A stretch of 64,000 bases of DNA from Trichobilharzia regenti (GCA_944472135.2 OX235262.1:68696887-68760886); one strand, 5' to 3'. Positions 21,750 through 32,569 are shown, numbered from the stretch's first letter. The notes: generated by a model from the letters alone, not told the origin. Translations and numbers: made by a program.

Positions 21750-21935
21750 ATGTCTGGGCATGTAATTAGAAGTTAATTGGTGGATGGTGAATAGCAGTGG
21801 AACCCAGATGTGTATTTCGTGGTAACATCATCACTCTCAGCGTAATGCAGGCACATCCAGATGACGAGTCCCAAATGGGACAAAATGCGCATCATGGATT
21901 CCACTGCTAGTTACCAGCCACCAATTAACTTCATC
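21750..21935. mobile_element. Sm-alpha-type repeat in inverted arrangement
   Basis: Left segment AAGTTAATTGGTGGATGGTG, AATAGCAGTGGAACCCAGAT is the reverse complement of the right segment (ATGGATTCCACTGCTAGTTA, CCAGCCACCAATTAACTT). The right half has a near-complete hammerhead; the left half keeps only its 3' strand. Sm-alpha hammerhead repeats are established in schistosomes. Confidence 0.7.
21848..21910 (+). ncRNA. Sm-alpha-type hammerhead ribozyme, two core substitutions
   Basis: Stem I 5' strand ATCCAG 21855-21860; core ATGACGA 21861-21867; stem II GTCCC 21868-21872 with loop AAAT and GGGAC 21877-21881; then AAA 21882-21884; stem III AT/AT around GCGC 21885-21892; cleavage position C 21893; stem I 3' strand around TGGAT 21895-21899. 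The schistosome consensus has CTGACGA and GAAA. Here C3 is A and G12 is A, both at catalytically essential sites, so this copy should be inactive. Confidence 0.8.
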
Positions 21936-22985
21936 ATTATGACTAGAATTCTTCACTATCAGTCTCCTGACAGTCTTGTATGAGTGTTTATCGACCAGCA
22001 GAAACTCTCATCAATCATAAAGGAGGTCATTCTAAAATAATTTGAAAAATAAAATTCGCTCTTGTTATTCTTAACAAGAATCTATTAAAGAACACGTAAT
22101 TGTCATGATTGTTTGTCTTATCCTACCAATGTACTACTGATTTGTTATCTAGTAGTCTATATTCCATATTGATTATGCCAATTCACCCATCCATCCGGTT
22201 TTTGGCAACTGCCTCTATATAACTTTGTTCTTTGAAGAAAAAAAACAAACTATTCAGTACATATTTATAACTCTGCCAAAAATCCATGTTTCATGCTGCA
22301 TAGCCTAAAAGTAGAGATGAGTCACCACTTCAATATGTGGGTGTATGTAAGCAGCCTATATGCAGGAGATAAGGGAAAATAATACAACATTTAATAAATG
22401 GTAACTACAACGCCCACTCATTAATACTCAGTCAGTAAACTCAGACTATTCAGTTGTCATAATGATGATGTTTAGGCTTTTGGATGCATTCAGTGCAAGT
22501 TGGAAACATGAATCTAACCATACACTGTGTGTAATGAACAAAATTAGAGATTTATACAACCAAATGAATCATCAGTAAAACTCCATCAATTGATGTGAAT
22601 ATAGGTTACAATAATGTGTAGTTTAAGGTATATTTATACAATGCATTGGAAATCCTATCCATCGTTTATTTCTCTGCCTTTTCATCAGCCGACTACATTC
22701 TAAAGAAATGAATCAAGTTTATGTAGCGAACAGTTTTAATGTACTTGCAAATATGATATGTATACAGTTAACAGGAGACTCAATACCAAAATAAGTAGTG
22801 TACAGAAATTATACTTATGTAGCTTCCAAGTTCAAACAAAAATTAACGCTTGGATACAATGAGCTGTGTAATAAAGACACGAAATGGATAAGATGGTGAG
22901 TAACAAAGTGATGAGTTCAACTCAAATCATAAAGCAAAGGATAAGCAGAATTACATTGTAACGAATAGGAAGAGGTCAAAGCTAA
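21936..22985. other. Spacer, no feature
   Basis: No recognised content. Confidence 0.4.
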
Positions 22986-22994
22986 AGCTACCTC

Positions 22995-23635
22995 GACTGA
23001 AAGATGAAGTAGTCGTATTTACCGATTCAACTGCTCTGATGGTGGAGCGAGTTATATTGGCCGTTGCTCTAGGAACTTGATTTTTCGTGTTCACTCGAGA
23101 ACACCTCCCACTATGGCTAAGCAAAGGTGTAGTGAAAACCATCATCATGATCAGTTCGATATTGGACGATGTGGTGCAAACCAGCCAGCCAGCCAGCCAG
23201 CCAGCCAGGGTGGAAGAATCCTTCTCTATAATCTATCGGGTGCCTAATAAATTGCCAAAATCATCGAAGCACTGCATGCTCCAAACACCAGAGGCTATTG
23301 CAATTCGCCTCAAACAACCTGTGCTCTGTGTTCAAAATAAACAAGTCCAGCCAGCCTCTACTACTGCCCTGGCCAGCCTTCAGTAGAGACTATAAACTCA
23401 TGAATTTGTAATATTATCCTTCCTAATTCTTCTGACATTCAGTGTATCGTTATGTTGATGCTATTGAGCTGTAATCTATCAATATTACTGATTCGATGTT
23501 ATTTAAACATTAATGTCGTTCATAACACTAACTCATTCATTCACTATAATGTGTGTATAACTGTAGAGCCTGATGATGAAGGGGTTATCGAAAAAGTACT
23601 CGTTGTTCAGTATCCATTGTTATAAAGAGATTCAG
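22995..23635 (+). pseudogene. Penelope-like element 4: endonuclease and 3' UTR
   Basis: The frame from about 23015 reads YRFNCSDGGASYIGRCSRNL, then IFRVHSRTPPTMAKQRC, the Q-P-A-S tract, and TPEAIAIRLKQPVLCVQNK. It is a close paralogue of the endonuclease of Penelope 1 (1519-1905). 5'-truncated just before the Cys-rich start. The 3' UTR (23395-23635) is uninterrupted and supplies the empty-site reference for the SINE in Penelope 1. Confidence 0.85.
23560..23612 (+). ncRNA. Hammerhead-like motif in Penelope 4 3' UTR
   Basis: CTGATGA (23570-23576), linker, CGAAA (23589-23593), AAAGTACTCGTT, GTTC. Paralogous to 1075-1125. GAGC upstream (23566-23569 region) can pair with GTTC. The palindrome is slightly broken here compared with Penelope 1. 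Confidence 0.4.
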
Positions 23636-23639
23636 TTAC

Positions 23640-24250
23640 CAGGTTAAGGAATACCTGATCACCACTTCTTTCTGAACGTATAACTTCGGTTTCAGACTTT
23701 AGATAGCAGTTGTTTATTCAAACTTGAGAAGAATTGAGTTATATCGCCTGCTGACAATTTTAAGAGATTTCAGGGAGTCCACCTAATGACCAGTAACAAT
23801 GAGATGCCTGATAATAGCACTATTCAAGGCTTTTGTTTCCTTGAAACTTAAGCTTTTTGGTAAATGTTCAGAACATCGAAGGTGCACCCTTCTTTTTGTT
23901 CTCTCAGTGTAACTGCTACCGCAGATACTTACTTGTAATTGCGTTCTTTGACTGTATCACAAAGAGCATGTTGTCTGATAAAAAAGGAATCAAACTAGCT
24001 TCAAAATAGGTCAAAGCTAGTAAGGTATTCAATCTTTGGTTGACTATTCCTGCAATATTGCCACCTTTGAAATCAAGTTGTATGAAGATAGGCTCCATTC
24101 AAACCGTGATTTGTTCGACATTTAAACCTTCACATCTTCCATACTTGTGAGTGAATTTCTTAGAATATCCATTGTTTTTCAACATCTTTTCGATTGTGTA
24201 GGATTTAGTAATACGTCGAGCGCTTTTTGAGAGAGAAGTTGATGGTTTGT
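23640..24250 (-). pseudogene. Penelope-like element 5: endonuclease region, opposite orientation
   Basis: On the minus strand, NNGYSKKFTHKYGRCEG (about 24180-24120), then PIFIQLDFKGGNIAGIVNQR (24098 downwards), matching PIYIQLDYKGENIATMINRR of Penelope 2. Further down, stops interrupt the Cys-rich and C-terminal regions. It abuts the tail of Penelope 4 tail-to-tail. Confidence 0.7.
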
Positions 24251-24254
24251 ATGT

Positions 24255-25075
24255 ACGTAATGCCTTAATGAAGAGTTAATTCATGCAATGTTGACTCATA
24301 CCAATTGTGAATGAACTTAACACAATCTTCCAAGAAAACCCTGTTGAATAATCTTCTTATAGACTAAGTAAATATCGTTATAAGCTTAGTATCATTCAAC
24401 TTTTCTGTGATATTATTTGTAATACTAACTAAATGAATGAATTATATAACAATGGATAAAAGTGATAATTATTTAATACCTGTAGATACGTTTCATTAAT
24501 TCTATCTAATAATACTTGGCACCATGCACATATCTCTCTCTCTCCCTCTCTTTGTTCTGTTCAATTATAAAGATGCATAAAAGTGTAAATAATTACATAT
24601 AGGTCATCTGATGATTATATTTTGATGGTTAATTTCACATTTATTTCATATCTATGGCACTATATATATATATACAAATAAATAATGTGAAATTGCGTGG
24701 GCGTAAGAAAACCATCAGACTTAGTGTTTCCTTATATACTTGACCTTGATTTATTTTCGATTTAGAAGTGCACTTAATTATTATGGTGTGATTATATTGA
24801 CACACGTGTATTCTACGTCAGTTCAATGAAATTTTCAAATTCAACTCGTGTTTAATAATTATAATAATAATAACAATAATAATACATTATACTGGTAACT
24901 CATATTTTATTGTGAAATGGAATAAAATGCTAACATTTACGTAGTATGCAGTTTTGACGTTGAGATATTATGGTTTCTAAATTAATAAGATCATATGATG
25001 CGTATATAACCAGCTTGACAGCAAATATGACAAGAAGAAAGCAGGTGAAATTGTAAGATGCATAGATATATATAC
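24255..25075. other. AT-rich spacer with TCTC and TA runs
   Basis: Short TCTC (about 24533-24550) and TATATA (about 24663-24674) tracts and AAT repeats. No element recognised. Confidence 0.4.
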
Positions 25076-25079
25076 TACT

Positions 25080-26180
25080 CAAATCCTAATTTGTAGTCGA
25101 TTGGATAAGACTGTGGGGAGCGTGAAGACAGGAATACGTTAAACCGATAAAAAGACTATGGAAGAAATGGAGTTCCTGGACGACTTAAGTCTGATGTTAT
25201 AGGAATTCGAAGAGTTACAGGCAAAAACTGACAAGTTGGTAGAAGAGACAGACAGCAAAGATAGGACTTCAAGGGAACAAAGAGAAGACGGAGGTGATGA
25301 AGATAACCAACCAGCAGCAATCACTCTCAACGGAAGAAATCTGAAAGAGGTCACTTCTTTCACTTATATAGACAAGCATGAAGATGTCAAAACCAGTCAG
25401 GATCAGAAAGGCAAGACACATCTTCATTATTGTGAAATCACTTTGGAAATCTTCTCCACTCAGAAGAGAGAATAAGGTTCAGATTTTCAGCACAAATGCT
25501 AATTCAATTCTTCTATATGGCTCAGAGACTTAGTTAGAAGCATTAGCAGCAGACTGGAGACTTTTATCGACAGCTGCCATCTTCACCGGCTCCATATTGA
25601 CGATTAAACTGCTGGCCAGAAAGAATTAGCAACAAAAATCTCTTGGTACGAACCAATCAAGAACCTATTGTTCAACAAAAAAAGACGAACAAAATGGAGA
25701 TTAATCGGGTACACGGTAAGGAGACCGTCAAATGAGATCGTACACCAGGCCATTGCTCGAGTGGATGCCGAACGGAGAGTGACGAACTAGGCGCCCGAGG
25801 TGGACTTGGAGGAGGTCTTTTGAAGAGATGAAAACCTATGGGCAATCGTAGGGCCAGAGGACAGAACAGTATGGAGATTCTATGTTGTAGCTCTATGTTC
25901 CACTTGGTACTCAAGGGAATCTTTTTATTTTATTTTATTTCCTTCACGTTCTCAGTGGAACATAGGGCTTCAAGCTAGTGGCTTGAAGTTTCTTTAGCAG
26001 TGTTTATTTTTACAGGATGGGGTTGCTAGCCTCATGTCCAACCTTCCCTTTTTACCAATCTTATTACTGGATAAGTAAGGTAAAGGAGTGTGTCAGCCGG
26101 GGATCGAACCCAGGACCATGTGCATGGTCGGCCAGCATGCTAACCGCTGTGCCACCGACGCAACTCAAGGGAATGACAAT
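25080..26180 (+). pseudogene. RTE-like element (family E), 3' half, interrupted by a SINE
   Basis: From about 25155 the frame reads MEEMEFLDDLSLML, a degenerate FADD-box (RT catalytic motif C; FLDD here). It is followed by the ELQAKTDKLVEET region, LNGRNLKEVTSFTY, then a post-RT region near 25500-25700 (LYGSET-like, SILTIK) and the C-terminal IGYT region. Many stops. The element's own 3' terminus is split by SINE A at 25936-26161. Confidence 0.75.
25936..26161 (-). mobile_element. SINE family A nested in RTE, with 12-bp target-site duplication
   Basis: ACTCAAGGGAAT occurs at 25909-25920 and again at 26163-26174, flanking the SINE. The SINE lies on the minus strand, with its tail toward 25921 (T-rich, that is A-rich tail) and head at 26161. 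Target-site duplication plus an A-rich tail point to target-primed reverse transcription by a non-LTR element. Confidence 0.9.
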
Positions 26181-26245
26181 AGTTATTTGGACTGCGTTCT
26201 TGTTGCTATATTAGATATAATATTGGCCAAACATATTATGATCTA

Positions 26246-26480
26246 GTGCGTCGGTGGCAAAGCGGTTAGGACGTTCGCCGACCATGCATATGGTCCGGGG
26301 TTCGATCCTCGGCCGACGCACTCCTTTATCTCGTTAAGCCAGTAATAATGCTGATAAAGAGAGAAGGTTGGGCATGAGGCTAGCAACCCCATCCTGTAAA
26401 AATAAAACACTCCTAGAGAAACTTCAAGCCACTAGCTTGAGGCCCTATGTTCGACTGGAACGTAAAGGAAAAAAAAACAA
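26246..26480 (+). mobile_element. SINE family A with 9-bp target-site duplication
   Basis: One of the best copies. The head GTGCGTCGGTGGCAAAGCGG, box B GGGGTTCGATCC, the acceptor-like GCGTCGG/CCGACGC pair, body GCCAGTAATAATGCTG, then GTAAAGGAAAAAAAAAC. TTATGATCT at 26236-26244 and 26483-26491 flanks it. Confidence 0.9.
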
Positions 26481-26491
26481 TTTTATGATCT

Positions 26492-27165
26492 GATTAATTT
26501 GGATGCAAAGTTAAAACTATAAACACTCATAAGATGTGGTCTCACCGATGACCTTGGACAAAGAAGTTGGTCCAAGTAGTTGTTTTGGGCTTAACCGTAT
26601 GTCTCCTTAACTTCAACTTTGCCCGAAACTAAATAGATATCCTGTTTCACATAATCACTGTTCATTCAATACTTTCTTTAATGAATTTAGTGACGTTTAT
26701 CTAGTTTCACTGCTTTGAAATGACTGAGCGTTCGAAGGTCATTCATCAGTGGTTTCGCACTTATTGGGTGCCTACAGTTTAACTTTTCCAGTTCAACTTT
26801 CCCAATGAAATTTTACCTCAAACTGGTTTAATCGAGGTTTGAAGGATATTCTCAAACATACGATTAAAAGTTCCTGCATAACTGTTAAATCATAAGGAAA
26901 TTTGTTAAGAATCAAGAGATGAAAATTGCGCCATCTTTAATCTGATATAATAACGAAAATATTGATGGATACTGTATTGGATTGAAGTTGTGGACTATCA
27001 CTAGCTTCTTTCACATTGACCTTGATGGTTCCTTGTAGTAGATAATAGTCTGAGCCAACATCTGCTCCTCTTCTACATCTTGTGTCTTGAGATTGAGATG
27101 AAGTCTATCTGATTTTCACTATGCCTGTCAGGTGAAACCCATGTTGCCTTGTGTTGATAAACACT
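26492..27165. other. Spacer, no feature
   Basis: Nothing recognised. Confidence 0.4.
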
Positions 27166-27169
27166 GTCA

Positions 27170-27395
27170 CTAATCACAAGCTAGGCCTTCGAGTGGAATC
27201 TATATGGGAAATGACAAGTTGAGCAAGGTAACAAGGGTAACACAGAGGTGATCATTTAAGTAGGAGATAAAAGTTTATGGGCAGTCGTGGAGCTAGATAA
27301 AAAGTACTGCAGATATCAGGAGGAAGTGGAGATCTGTGCAGTCAAACCCCTACGTTCCATATGGAATCCAAGGGAATAATAGTAATATTCATATT
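27170..27395 (+). mobile_element. RTE-like 3' end (family E), short
   Basis: Diverged copy: AAGCTAGGCCTTCGAGTGG, GTAACACAGAGGTGATC, TACGTTCCATATGGAATCCA and an AATAATAGTAATA tail. Only the last ~225 bp are present. Confidence 0.6.
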
Positions 27396-28320
27396 TTACA
27401 TTTATGAAGTTTGTGTGTTATAACCACCTTTTGGTTAAATGAATTCATACATGAATTGATTAAAAAGCAGCTTGATGATGTAATCTGTGCATAACTTCTT
27501 GTAGATTGTATCATCTTGACATCTACCCTTCACACTGTTATGACTAATAACTCATTCATAATTGTATCTTAAACGATAAACCAGTAAAAGGCCTATAAAC
27601 TTTGATTATTTTTTACAACCGTTTTGATTCAAGCTTTTATACCACTTAAAGATGATATTCAAACTATTTAATTAATTATCTACCTATCTATGCTTGATAG
27701 ACTATCACTTATGCGTAGGCTGCGCCTATTAACTAGACTAGCAGAGCGAATGTCTTGGCCAGCAATTAGTAATATGCTTAATAAAGTAAAATATGATAAA
27801 ATCTTAAATAAAATCAGACCATTGGAAATGAATACCTGTATCCATTGATTAATTCTGCAGATGGTTTTGAATTTAGTATCACTGGTTAGCGATCAGTATT
27901 TGTTTGTTTAATATAGAAGAATGTTTATGAACCGAAGTTTTCTATATTCTTCTTTCACTTTGTAAAGCATCTTCTCATCGATGGTTCCAATGAAAACTGT
28001 TTTCAAGCTGTGAAATGCCTACCGAAAAATTGATTACTGAAATTCATTGAAGAGTCAAGTTAGTGAATAATTTTTATTGAAAGGATTCTACAAACAAAAC
28101 TGTGTTGAGTTCTCACTTCCAACTGTATTTATTCGTGAATGACGATTATGAATCTGTGTGTTACCAGTTTGCCCAAGTAGGTGGCAAGAATTTCGGTCCA
28201 TCTGACTGTCTGAGTGAGTTGAGTCAAACTGGGTAAAACACTGATGAGTTCGGTCACAAACCAACCAAATAGCAGTTCACTTCTTTCTGGCTAGCAGACA
28301 CTACTGTTTAACAAGACTGG
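27396..28320. other. Spacer, no feature
   Basis: No recognised content. Confidence 0.4.
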
Positions 28321-28327
28321 TTGCCAG

Positions 28328-28850
28328 ATGATATGTATCCACATATATATATTTATGTGTGTGTGTGTATGTTGGTCTCTCTTTCTGTTTGCTCGCTTAG
28401 TCTGTGACCATTTCACTTGTATGAACTTGTCTCCTTTAACAATGTATATTCTCCTTATATTATATTATATATAATATGAGTGTTTGTTGACAGTCCGTTG
28501 CTTGGTGACATATATCCATATATGGTGGTTGTTGACATGTCTGCTATATTTCGCTATGTATATATGGATCGATACTTCATTATAATTAGCCATTCATGTT
28601 AAGACTGTCTAATGATTGTTCACACCTTTGTCTGAACATTCATATGTATATTTCGTTCTCACAATCTTGTGACTTACACTTACTTACTTACTTCTTTGGT
28701 GTGATACCACTTTTTGCATTCTCCTTGTGTTTGGAAAATAGAAGTATCATCGCAAACCTAGTGGTCTTCTGATTTCCGCCTTCTTGCGTCAGGACTATTA
28801 GTTTCTCGACCAGTCCATAACAATAATTTAGCGACGAGTACATAACACAG
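28328..28850 (+). mobile_element. LTR-like repeat (same family as 32169-32563)
   Basis: It shares GATATGTATCCA near the start, TTTGGAAAATAGAAGTATCA, GGTGGTCTTCTGA-like, GCGTCAGGACTATTA and GTACATAACA near the end with the minus-strand LTR at 32169-32563. It is longer because of extra AT and GT tracts. No internal retroviral-type coding sequence adjoins it, so it is probably a solo LTR. Confidence 0.55.
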
Positions 28851-29035
28851 ATAATCATATCACTTAGTAGTAAAAATCCCAACATGAATTCAAATTGTAA
28901 TCACTAACTCTAAGGTGTGAAATTAAAACGTGATAATCTTTTGTAACTCAGTTGAAGTTCCATCCGGTACGTTATTTTGTTCCAGCATGAGATTTACAAA
29001 TACTACATCTAGATATATACAGATAATTTTCAGTA

Positions 29036-29660
29036 GTTGGTTTGTAAGGATTAGATTTGTTTTTACGAGTTGATCACGGACTGATATCAGCTAGAAAACC
29101 ACTGAAATCACCAAGGAGTACTAGACAGCTGCTTCGTCTTAGTTTGGAACTCATCGGCACCACGTACTCACTGGGTTTCGAACCAACGACCTTCCAGTTA
29201 CAAGGCAAGCTGTCAAGCGCTCCCTGGTTATCATTAATTCCCTAAATGACGTTAGTTCGCAGTGAAATCTACACTAGAATGAAATAACCACAAAACCCAT
29301 AGTTTAAATACCAAGCTCCAGACGAATGGCGGCTACTAGATTATTGTCCTGAAGTTGTATCGAAAAGTTGGGGCTAATGAGGTTCACCATGTAAATTTGA
29401 GATGAATTGTATTGCTTTGCAGTACTTCCATATGAAATAGGGGGAATTCACGGGCCATTGAGTTCCAACCTAAGTGGCTGAATGATCAAAGAGGTCGCCT
29501 AGTAACCTGAAGGTCTCCAGTTCGGTCACAGGTGGTGTCATGGGTGCACACACTACTGAGGAGTCCCGGATAGGACTAAACAACTACTCAGAGGTCTCCC
29601 GTTTTCGGTGGTTTTTTAACTGATACTGACGGAATTTACAATGAAATTAATCCAACTTTC
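29036..29660. mobile_element. Family D pair of arms
   Basis: Left arm (minus): ACGAGTTGATCACGGACTGA, AGGAGTACTAGACAGCTGCT, TCGTCTTAGTTTGGAACTCA; on the minus strand this gives a GCCGATGAG core. Right arm (plus) from about 29450: CACTACTGAGGAGTCCCGGA, TAGGACTAAAC, ending AACTGATACTGACGG. The internal part differs from the full dimer at 50145-50550, so the two arms may be separate insertions. Confidence 0.6.
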
Positions 29661-29781
29661 GTTCACATCACTTAATGAGCGTTTTTTGATACATTGTAGT
29701 TAGATTTCCTCTCTTATAGCTCTAGAACGTCTAAACTACATTTTTGTGATCAATAACTAGAAGTAGAAGAAAGAATACTGT

Positions 29782-30712
29782 TGTGGCGTGTGCTACTGAT
29801 AAAAATTATCAGTCGTATATTAACAGAAATTCATCGGGATTAAAATTTAATTTTGGTTTTCGATTACAGCTTGATTCCACACTCTATTTTTGGTACAAGT
29901 ATGGAATTTTCAGCATGGATATCGGTAGCCCAAATTTTGCAGGCCGACCATAGATATCAGGTGTGTGTCGGCGTGGGCTCGAACCTCGGAACATGTGCAT
30001 AGCCGGCGAGAGTCCTAACCACTGTGCCACCAACAATGAATGAATAGATTACTGACGAATTCTCAGAACGGATACAGAAAGATGAAGTGGTATTTACCTA
30101 ACCGAGTCATTTTTAGCGTAGGTCTCATAATCGGCTGCACAATAAACGATGCGTACTGAGCGGCCGTTTGTTTAGTCCTTCTTAATGGTACATACGTCTG
30201 CTGAAGACAAAAAGTATGAAAAAATTAGGTCTGCAATTGTCACTGTTCAACAACCGCTCATGTTACACGGAGTAACGTCAAGTAACAGTGATGTTTATGC
30301 AGCGTCCAGTAAGGAGAAAACATTGCTCTGTGCTTTTGAGATGGCTGGATTGTATTAAGCATATCGAGGCGCTAACTCGTTTGATAAGCAATGTAAGCCA
30401 CATTAGGATTAGGGAAAAAGTCGAGGTAGACCAAAACATGACACCAATGCATAGTCATTAAACGTTGATCAGGGTGACTCAGAGAGAGCTGCATGTTAAA
30501 ACATCATGCAGGGAGATACATTTGATGTCAGAGAAAGTAAGTGATACAGCCTAGCGGAGATACATGGGAAACGTGAAAGGAACACAAAGAAACGCAACAT
30601 GAAGGAAGGCCAGAAACAGCACAGCATGGAAGATCTGTGCAAATGATGATTTGGAGATAAGGTGTACATAATTTCGCTATATATACCAAGTCTGCCCTCT
30701 TCTACCGTTACA
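29782..30712 (-). mobile_element. LTR-like repeat family F, interrupted by SINE B
   Basis: On the minus strand it starts TGTAACGGTAGAAGAGG (30712) and ends GCCACAACA-like (29782). The same termini are found at 58956 and 58154. Shared interior: GGTGTACATAATTT, GGAAGGCCAG, AACACAAAGAAAC, CATCGGGATTAAA. The middle, about 30040-30470, has no counterpart in the 58-kb copy and may be foreign. SINE B sits at 29862-30038. Confidence 0.55.
29862..30038 (-). mobile_element. SINE family B
   Basis: Same body as 1287-1400 (ATTTTTGGTACAAGTATGGA, CAGCATGGATATCGGTAGCC) and a tRNA-like head near 29950-30038 on the minus strand. It interrupts LTR family F. Confidence 0.75.
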
Positions 30713-31100
30713 CTATGATTCAACCCTACCATTCTATATAAGATAAGTTTATTTTTTATAACACATACTGATTAGATTATTAATAACTGGATAGTGTTTC
30801 GAGCATATACATTAATACATGGACTAAAATCTATCCTTACATCAAATGCACTTTAGTGTTTCTTTTTCTTATGATCCAAAGGTTACTTTAAAAAATACAG
30901 TGAGAATGACGTAAGTTCATATCTCATTACTAAATAATAATAATAATAATGTATAGTTTGATCACTAGTGTACAAGCAGCAGATTTTACATTAACTCAAC
31001 ACAGTTTTCTTCAAGGTTAGACTGCGGATTCATTTCATACTTTTATTCCCCTTAATAAATTTGAATAAAGCAAGCAAAACCTGCTGTTCTTGCTTTATTT
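30713..31100. other. AT-rich spacer
   Basis: Nothing recognised beyond an AAT run near 30935. Confidence 0.4.
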
Positions 31101-31104
31101 GGAT

Positions 31105-31647
31105 TCATATCATTTAGAGAATCATTGAAACCACCAGGAAGTACTGGACAGCTGTCTAATCCCCCCAGTTCAGGAGTCATCGACAGTACGCACCCACACA
31201 CCAGGGTTCCAACCCAGGACCTTCCGGTTACAATGCAAGCTAGTATCCCATTCAGTCACTGGAATCCGATTGATTGGCCACTCCATGAATTCTAAATTCT
31301 ACTAATTCATGATTTTAGCATGACCACCAACCAATGTCATTGGCGGGAACTCCCTCCTCACTCCCGAATGGATGAATCCCACTGGTCATGTCTTCTCACT
31401 AGAACTCACTCCAAGCAACTTCGTCCTGTGGCCAGTCACTAGCGAGCATCAGACTATTTTTCAAGAATTAGTTTGTAGGGATTCTACTTGTTTGAAACCC
31501 AGTGGGTGTGTACTGCCTATTAGTCCCAAACTAGGATGGAACGGCTCTACAGTACTTCTTGGTGGTTCCGTTGGTTGTCTAACTGATATCAATTCGTCGT
31601 TTGTCCTGAAACAAACAGAATCCCTACAAAAACCGATTCTTGAAAAC
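31105..31647. mobile_element. Family D inverted dimer
   Basis: Left arm (minus): TTAGAGAATCATTGAAACC, GGAAGTACTGGACAGCTGTC, CAGGAGTCATCGACAGTACG; box-B-like GGGTTCCAACCC. Right arm (plus): AGTGGGTGTGTACTGCCTAT, TAGTCCCAAACTAGGATGGA, ACGGCTCTACAGTAC. Centre with CCACTGGTCATGTCTTCTCA. The open frame at 31372-31740 runs through it and is not a gene. Confidence 0.75.
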
Positions 31648-31649
31648 GG

Positions 31650-32145
31650 TTTTCTTCGTCAGCGTTCTTCAACTTTCAAATCATACACTCGCTTATACTC
31701 TACCAGTTGTAAATTGTTAATATATCTTTCATGTTATTAAATATGAATGTTTACTATAGAATATTCTATATTTAATAATCCAAATGATTTCGTTTAGAAT
31801 GGCACATGTTTAAACTAATAATTAATGACGTCTGTATGCTACTACGAGAATACTTTTTTTGAATAATCTATAGATGAATCATATGCAAGGAGTAATAGAT
31901 AATGAAAGCATGATAGCAAACGTTGAAAACTTGTCAAGAAAAACAAATGGAAAGCAAGGACAAAGACTCAAAATATGAAGCTTTATTAGATATATCAAAA
32001 GACAATGACAATCTGTGGTGAACCAGTAGAAACGGTCACTAATACTGAATACCTGCTTGTGTCAGTGGCACAATGCTAGTATACTCGTCAACCACTCATG
32101 TGGTTAGGGTTCATTCTGTTATGTACTGATGCTGAGTGAGTTATT
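31650..32145. other. Spacer, no feature
   Basis: AT-rich, nothing recognised. Confidence 0.4.
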
Positions 32146-32153
32146 AGAGTTTT

Positions 32154-32563
32154 CCCCGTCGCCACTTATGTTATGTACTGCTCGTCGAGTAGTTAATAGT
32201 CCTGACGCAAAAGGGGGATAGTCAGAAGACCACCAGGTTTACGATGATACTTATATTTTCCAAACAAGGAAAATAAATGTCACACAAGAGTGTGAGTGAA
32301 ATGGTACAAGTGTACGAAATGTGTGTGAACAAGAATGATAAAGCAAGCGTATATATGAAAATGGCTAATAAACATGAACCAATAAGATAACGTCTTACCA
32401 TGATTGGTTGTAATGTCATGTGACAAGGTCATACATTGTCCATTTAGTTAGTAGACAGACAAAAGCATAATGTCAGTTATAATGGAATATCGGTCCATAT
32501 ACACATAGCAAAATATAATAGACTATCAAAAACAAAACACACATCATATGGATACATATCACA
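32154..32563 (-). mobile_element. LTR with adjacent primer-binding site
   Basis: On the minus strand the LTR runs from TGTGATATGTATCC (32563) to CAGTACATAACA (ending 32169), about 395 bp with TG..CA ends. A few bases on is TGGCGACGGGG (32164-32154), a primer-binding-site-like sequence complementary to a tRNA 3' end of the form CCCCGTCGCCA, common in gypsy-type elements. No gag-pol follows within the window. Confidence 0.6.
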
Positions 32564-32569
32564 TTCCCC

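Noticed and set aside
26246..26320. Possible functional tRNA (cloverleaf with complete acceptor stem)
   Set aside because: Many dispersed copies share the same non-tRNA body, position 33 is G not T, and target duplications flank the unit, so it is a SINE head.
26521..26640. CCGATGACC..GACAAAGAAG as another hammerhead core
   Set aside because: No GAAA at the right distance and no pairing stem I or II.
31372..31740. 122-codon plus-strand frame
   Set aside because: Runs through the centre and right arm of a family D repeat; no protein family resemblance.
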